Source of the DNA: Rugalucina vietnamica
Lineage: Eukaryota; Mollusca; Bivalvia; Lucinida; Lucinidae
Assembly (NCBI GenBank): GCA_964017185.1
Contig: OZ024884.1
Coordinates: 10,827,548 to 10,891,547 of the forward strand
Reading direction: 5' to 3'
Length of the DNA stretch: 64,000 nucleotides
Numbering within the stretch: position 1 is the first letter of the stretch; each line of letters begins with the position of its first letter. The notes below the pieces were generated by a model. It saw nothing but the letters and a program-made list of their open reading frames with translations. It had not been told where the DNA came from and made no database searches. A program made the translations under genes and the position numbers. Shown here one piece after another: positions 58,793-64,000 of this stretch.

Positions 58793-59541
58793 GGAAACTG
58801 GTCTGTCACATATACTGTCTCCTAGAAACAGCCGTGGTCCTATCTATTGTGTTGCTATCCGTTAGTGATTTATGTTGCTTCCAACATGAATTTAAGGCAG
58901 GAGTTGAATTTGGTTCCGAATGCACCGGTTCCTGCTCATTTCCGTCATTTCAATTCACTGCATAGCGACTAAACAAGATCAATAATAGTTATAAGTACGT
59001 TGTATTGAAACAAGATAATTTGGTGTAATATGTATAGTAGGAGTCCATTGATAAATCAGACAGACATTCTTTACATTTCTTTGTGTAGCGTAAGTGCAAA
59101 AATAAAGCAAACTGGTCGCTTGGGAAATTTGGATCCGAAAATGTATTTCCACCCACAATTTATACTTTAAAGCTCTTTTATGAGACACATAAACCTTCAC
59201 TATTGGCTTTTTATGGAGATTACATATCTCCTGAGGATATGTCTCTGGATTTCCAAAGTCAAGAAAGGTACTTCGATTGCATTTCTGCATACTTGTTGGA
59301 TGGTGTTGGTGTTTATGGTGATTTATCGTCGTACAGATGTGCAACGATATATTTACAAGTTGCTTGATCGATATGCTATTCAGTTTCTTTTTTAGTTTCC
59401 CTATTTACAAGTTACAGTTTCCATTTTGATTTCGAGAGCTAGACTTTTTTCTCGTTTTGACTTCAAAAATACATAAAATGCTAAAGTTCACATTTGCAAG
59501 ATAGCTAAGAAATTATGGTCCAAAACTGTCGAATTTCATTT

Positions 59542-59776
59542 GAGCCGCATCGTGAGAAAACCGGATTTTTGCCTATGCGAAAACAAAGGCGCAGATCAGC
59601 TTCGCGGTAACCGCGAAGCTGATCAGCGCCTTTGTTTTCGCCACTCGGATAGTACAATTCCTCTTCTACTTATAGCCAAAATTTCAAGCATCTAGCCTGC
59701 TTCTGAGATTGTACAGGCCGGTTTGTGTCGAACCTGGTCGGAAACCCCGAAGACCGGTTTTCTTGCGTCGCGGCTC
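59542..59776. mobile_element. GAGCC-family MITE, best copy
   Basis: GAGCCGCATCGTGAGAAAACC to CTTGCGTCGCGGCTC, flanked by ATTT at 59538-59541 and 59777-59780. The perfect 31-bp centre is GATCAGCTTCGCGGT-AACCGCGAAGCTGATC at 59594-59624. Confidence 0.93.
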
Positions 59777-59977
59777 ATTTCGCTCAGTTCATTGCCCGAC
59801 ATTTGCCGTCATTTATACATCTCAATGTGTCTATTCATTTCACCGAGAGTGTTCTAATATTCCAAATGAATTATACGCATTTTCCTAGACTACAGAATTA
59901 ATTTGAGAGCTCGTTTTGCAAATAACTGTTTCGTGTCAGATATGGGACACATTCACTTAGACGCCAAGAATCGTTTA

Positions 59978-61480
59978 GCATTACGAAAACCTGCCCCATA
60001 TAGAGAGAAATTCTTTAGAAGAAAAAAAAATGAAAATTGCATTGGAAAAATTTTGTTTTTGTTTTTATTTTTCGCTCAAAACATACATGAGGGTCTGGAT
60101 GGGGTATAATGATTAAAGAATAATGGCCTAAAAATTTTAATGAGAGTGAATAAAGAGCCAAAAATTTAATGATTAGTGAATAAGTAGGTCCTAAAAAATA
60201 ATGAATAAATGAAAAATTTTAATGAATAGCAGAATAATATAATGAATAGTGAATAACAACATTTTACAGAATAATGAATATGCTAAATTTGGCTATGGAA
60301 TTGTCTTAGATGGCCTCCCTGGCATTCCAGAATTCCATTTTTTCACCCCCAGACCCGATTTAGCTCAAATGTGATAGTTGTATTTCTGAAATCTTTGAAT
60401 GTTTGGAAAGACATAGCATGTAGGGACTCACTTCATGAATCTTTTAAAAAGATGTGTCATTTCCTGAGCCAGATACTTTGTTTGCTTATGTATATGTATT
60501 TTCTTTTTATTCTGTTACCCCACTTTGTCCTTATTATGTATGTTCCAATCCTATAATGATAATCTTTTCTGTGGACGGACATCACTTTGCTTTTTTATAT
60601 GACAGAGCATAATTATGGTGACTTTTGCAATCAGAAACAAGCCAGTACTAAGAATGTTAATGCAAATCTAACTGGCAGTTTATATGGCGCTACATAATTT
60701 TTTCGCTCGCTCGGTATTTAAGACATTTATAAAATGTTTTGTACAATCAGGCACAAGCACAAAATCATACTTCACATCACTCCTATGCTTACTAGTTAAC
60801 TAAATAAAAACAACAGCTTTTTATTATAACTTTTACCCCTGAAGTTGCAATTTTTCTTAAATTAACCATTGATATGCATAATTGAAGAGAAAGATTCAGG
60901 GTGAAACTCAGGGCATATTCAGTATACAGTTTGGAGGGGATTATATTCCCAACAGATTTAAAAGAGGATTTGCTAAAATATCAATTAACTATTTTGGAAA
61001 GTTTCTATGAGGCTTTGTGGTCTAGCAGATAATATATGCTTCTCTCAAGATGTTTAAATTAAGGTTGCACTCAGCAGTCTACAATTAAGTATCATATAAC
61101 TTTATATAAGGGATGCCTTAGGTTGGGAATACCTATATTTGCTATTAGAAATTAGCTGGGTGAAGAAGGCGGTTCTAGTAATTATCATATTTTAATGAAT
61201 AATCGAGCTAATTTTAATGAATAAGCCAAAATTTTAATGACAGTGAATAAATGGCTAAATTTTTAGTGATTAGTGAATACCAGGACCCCCCATCCAGACC
61301 CTCATACATTGTGTGTACACGTTAGAACCGGGTCAGCGCGAGGCGGTTCTAAGTGTACCCATAATGTATGTTTCATATAAAAAATAAGAAAATTAGGTAT
61401 ACCCTTGCATACCCCAGTTTTGCTATATAAGTGGGGTAAAAGGGGGTACAGTATATATTACACGGAAATGTTATGATGAT
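59978..61480. mobile_element. Hairpin MITE split by a 1.2 kb element
   Basis: Starts at CATTACGAAAACCTGCCCC and breaks at AAAACATACAT (60088). It resumes at ATACATTGTGTGTACAC (61304) with centre GAACCGGGTCAGCGCGAGGC and ends CACGGAAATGTTATGATGATG. Confidence 0.8.
60089..61303. mobile_element. 1.2 kb element with TAATGA/GTGAATA motif ends
   Basis: Perfect 16-bp inverted ends GAGGGTCTGGATGGGG are flanked by a 6-bp ATACAT duplication (60083-60088 and 61304-61309). Inside both ends (60105-60265 and 61185-61283) short motifs TTTTAATGAATA and AGTGAATAA recur many times, all in the same orientation. The middle (60270-61180) has no reading frame of note. Confidence 0.88.
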
Positions 61481-61484
61481 GGGT

Positions 61485-62280
61485 ACTGTCTCGGTCTCTT
61501 TAGTTCATTCAAGAAAGCAGTCCTCGACTATCGTATATTATGATGGAGGCCACTCCTGGAAGGTTTGACTTTAAACCCCGAGTCAGCTTGAAATATTTGT
61601 ACGATTAATTGAATACTAACCTATTGCATGAAATGTGTTAAGGCTATTTATCATATGACGTCGCTGTTTTCCAGTGGATAACGTCATATAATAAAATGTG
61701 TTATGACCACACGTGTATTAACACTTTTAACACGGGAATACGTAACGGCATTGACGACGTCCGTAACAACAGTGTAATTTTTATTCAAAATATGCCCACT
61801 TTAGAGTCGCTAAAAACCTATTTTTAAATATAAGAAGTCATATTATAAAACGAATCTTACACTCGTGGTTATTTCATTTACTCGTGCAAGATCCTCTGTG
61901 TCTCGAAGTTTGTCTTGATTTTGACAAATCATGTTGCATGATTTGAAGCTATAATGCCATTTCGTAAAATTTCATATTGGTTCCGTGTTTCGTTAACTAA
62001 ACAGTTAAACCGGGATTATACCAGTCATGGGGAGGCGACAATAAACAATGCGGCCACTGTGGCGGATTTTCTCAAGAGACATAAACAAAAAAGTATGAAT
62101 AGAAGGTGCAGGAATTGTCACCATTGAATTTAAAATTCCAAATCTAGACACCAGGCGGGAACGAAAGGACAATTCAAGACATCACAAACAATTCAGCAGC
62201 ACCCATGAAGAGCAAGATGACTAGCTATTTCCCATGAACAGGCACAATCTGAAGAAAGTCCAATTCCAAAAACCATACTT
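61485..62280. other. No gene recognised
   Basis: AT-rich. Near 62155-62225 a short segment resembles 28800-28880. Confidence 0.4.
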
Positions 62281-62289
62281 GTGATACAC

Positions 62290-62500
62290 TTGAGAAGCCA
62301 AATAGGGAGATTTCCTTTTCCAAATAGGGAGAATAATTGAACAAAGAAGAAATATTTTGATTTGAAGTAGGGAGATCCAAAATTCCAAATATGCAGGGAG
62401 ATGTACATGTATAAGATATATAGAGAAATTCTGAAATTCCAAATAGGGAGATTTTGTAAAAAAAATGAATAAAAAAATAGGGAAATCGCTGATATCACAT
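62290..62500 (+). repeat. Degenerate CCAAATAGGGAGA repeats
   Basis: CCAAATAGGGAGA or AGTAGGGAGATCC-type motifs occur six or seven times at irregular spacing. Confidence 0.65.
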
Positions 62501-63010
62501 GTATGCAAATACCGATGTTGGAAAAATCTGTACAGACAATTAGATACTAATGCAAATGTATCGTAAAGTGAGCAGCTGTTTCCCAACTAATGGTAGCATC
62601 ACAGACAACAACACGTGTAAGCACTGTGATGACATTACAGACTGTCAGTAACAGAATACTGCACAATTTATTTTGCTGATGAGCGAATTTTGTCATTACA
62701 CAAGATATGATTAACAAAATCGGAAGAGACGCCTCCCAAATTTGCGAGCAAATGATTGTTTATGTACCAGACATAATAAAGAGATACTGCCGGCTGTGTG
62801 AAATACAAATATAAATCCCTGTGATCTGTGATTTGTAAATTTTTAAGTCTGTGAATTGTGATTATCATCATGCCTCGTGATTGTAAAACCAGTGGTCTAA
62901 AAGTGCATTAAATTCGCAGCCATGGACCTCCAGAATCATAAAATTTTCTCGGGGAAGATCCCCCTAAACCCCACTTTCAACAATAAGCATACCCAATCTC
63001 ATACCCTTTA

Positions 63011-63433
63011 TGAAACAGGTGAAAAATATACTAATCACCTTTTTGCCCCGGCCGAGGATCGAACCAGGGTCTCCTGCGTGCTAATCCAACACTATTGCGT
63101 CGCTGTAAAAGTCGGCTTGTACCGCAAGGCGATACAAGTGTGTATTATACCTAGCACTACTACATATTAACCCTTAATTTTAGATTCGTCCCCGAATCTC
63201 AATTAGACATTCACGAACCTAACTTTGACAAGGATGTGCTCCGAGCCATTGGATGGGTCATTTTACGTTGGGCGCCAAATGTAACAGGCGAAAAATATAC
63301 TAATCACTTTTTTGCCCCGGCCGAGGATCGAACCAGGGTCTCCTGCGTACTAATCCAACACTATTGCGTCGCTGTAAAAGCCGGCTTGTGCCGCAAGGCG
63401 ATACAAGTGTGTATTATACCTAGCACTACTACA
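63011..63433 (-). mobile_element. Miniature LTR retroelement (TRIM-like), tRNA-like motif in LTRs
   Basis: Two 154-bp direct repeats (63011-63164 and 63280-63433; 6 differences) enclose only 115 bp. Read on minus, each repeat starts TGTAGTAG and ends in a CA (TGTTACA, or TGTTTCA in the other). The sequence after the first is TTTGGCGCCCAACG, a primer-binding-site-like TGGCGCC motif. The segment before the second is GGGGACGAATC then TTAAGGGTTAATA, resembling the end of Gypsy-type elements. Each LTR contains a tRNA-like box B, GGTTCGATCC, on minus. It is noncoding and would depend on proteins from another element. A target duplication was not found. Confidence 0.75.
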
Positions 63434-63644
63434 TTTGCAACTTGGCACTCATGAATTACTTTCACATTTTGTGGCCGGCAGGTCTGGTGACAAACAGAAA
63501 TAAAGCTATCATGCATAGCATTACCATATGTTTCACAATATGTCGGTTTATTACGTCATCATAACACGTCTCAGTGACGTTTTCCAGTGTGAATCACGGT
63601 CAGTTGGACAAGTGATCGATCACCTTCTTTATCTCTTAAAAACG

Positions 63645-63660
63645 ATGGCGAACTTGGAAG
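63645..63660 (+). CDS. Possible first coding exon of a gene leaving the window
   Basis: AAAACGATGGCGAACTTGGAAG is followed directly by GTATGT, a strong splice-donor match, and the ATG has a fair start context (G at +4). This would give a five-codon start exon continuing in a later exon outside the window. The alternative frame running on to 63839 shows no domain. Low confidence: short start-plus-donor combinations arise by chance. Confidence 0.25.
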
Positions 63661-64000
63661 GTATGTACATTTTTAGAAAAAATAATCATTGTTTATCTCT
63701 AGCCAAGAAACACAATTTGGAAATTTTCAGTAAGTTTAAAGAAATAAAACAACAATTACCCATTAGTCGCAGCGTCATCATAAACAAGTTGGGATGTGGA
63801 TCAAATTATTTAGAAGGCAGTAAAGTTAAAAAAAATTAAGCCAATTAAACGAATGCAGATTGTTTCATCTTGGATAATTTATCGAACAATCATCGCTTTT
63901 AAGCAGTGCAACTAAGACCCCCTCTTTGTGAAGTGCTATAAAATGCAAAATGGAAACGATTTCCAAATACATTTAAATTAATGGTTGTAAGGTTATATAA

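Noticed and set aside
62922-63454. Two similar frames (62922-63170 and 63236-63454) as paralogous small proteins
   Set aside because: The similarity comes from the duplicated 154-bp LTR-like repeat, and both run through a tRNA-like sequence.

Overview
The window reads as eukaryotic, repeat-dominated, AT-rich nuclear DNA, most likely from a bivalve mollusc. Supporting signs are the SINE copies with a tRNA-like head and (TTTG)n/(CAAA)n tail, short TTAGGG-type telomere-like DNA, frequent ACATGTA motifs, a broken Mab-21/cGAS-like gene, and an env-bearing LTR element. This is recognition from pattern, not from a search. I see no intact host protein gene. Almost every reading frame over 60 codons falls in a repeat or is chance.

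Region 1 (92-16965) is a large, roughly 90% identical inverted duplication with about 3.4 kb of shared sequence per arm. The arms are 92-8185 and 12220-16965. Because the arms are copies of one another, an insertion in one arm can be compared with the empty site in the other. This resolves a TA-flanked transposon (733-3381), a 2.1 kb element with 63-bp terminal inverted repeats (5916-8006), and further arm-specific MITEs. The loop holds about 0.9 kb of degenerate TTAGGG-like repeat (11264-12188) lying inside a hairpin MITE, and one of two near-identical 1.04 kb TA-flanked elements.

Region 2 (18153-23511) is an LTR retroelement. Its two LTRs are identical except for one 8-nt indel. It keeps a broken gag zinc knuckle and a long, interrupted env-like frame, but no visible pol.

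Region 3 (24-54 kb) is a field of repeats. Three MITE families recur throughout: a GAGCC-ended family with 4-bp target duplications, a hairpin family around GAACCGCCTCG, and a family around GATCGTTCCAAGGCG. There are also SINE copies, a mariner-like element (33486-34504), a 1.08 kb foldback element (38042-39116), LINE reverse-transcriptase scraps, and a 165-bp tandem array carrying paired TCAAGGTCA motifs. The most unusual object is 43306-44592: about 50 copies of the palindrome AGATATCT, mostly spaced exactly 21 bp apart, enclosed by 25-bp terminal inverted repeats and a near-perfect 8-bp target duplication.

Region 4 (54-64 kb) holds a second SINE family, the Mab-21/cGAS-like pseudogene (55163-56610), a duplicated tRNA-like unit, an element nested inside a hairpin MITE (60089-61303), a 423-bp miniature LTR element whose LTRs carry a tRNA-like sequence (63011-63433), and a possible first exon of a gene running out of the window (63645).

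Boundaries given with a target-site duplication are read directly from the bases. Family assignments are knowledge-based or inferred, as marked.
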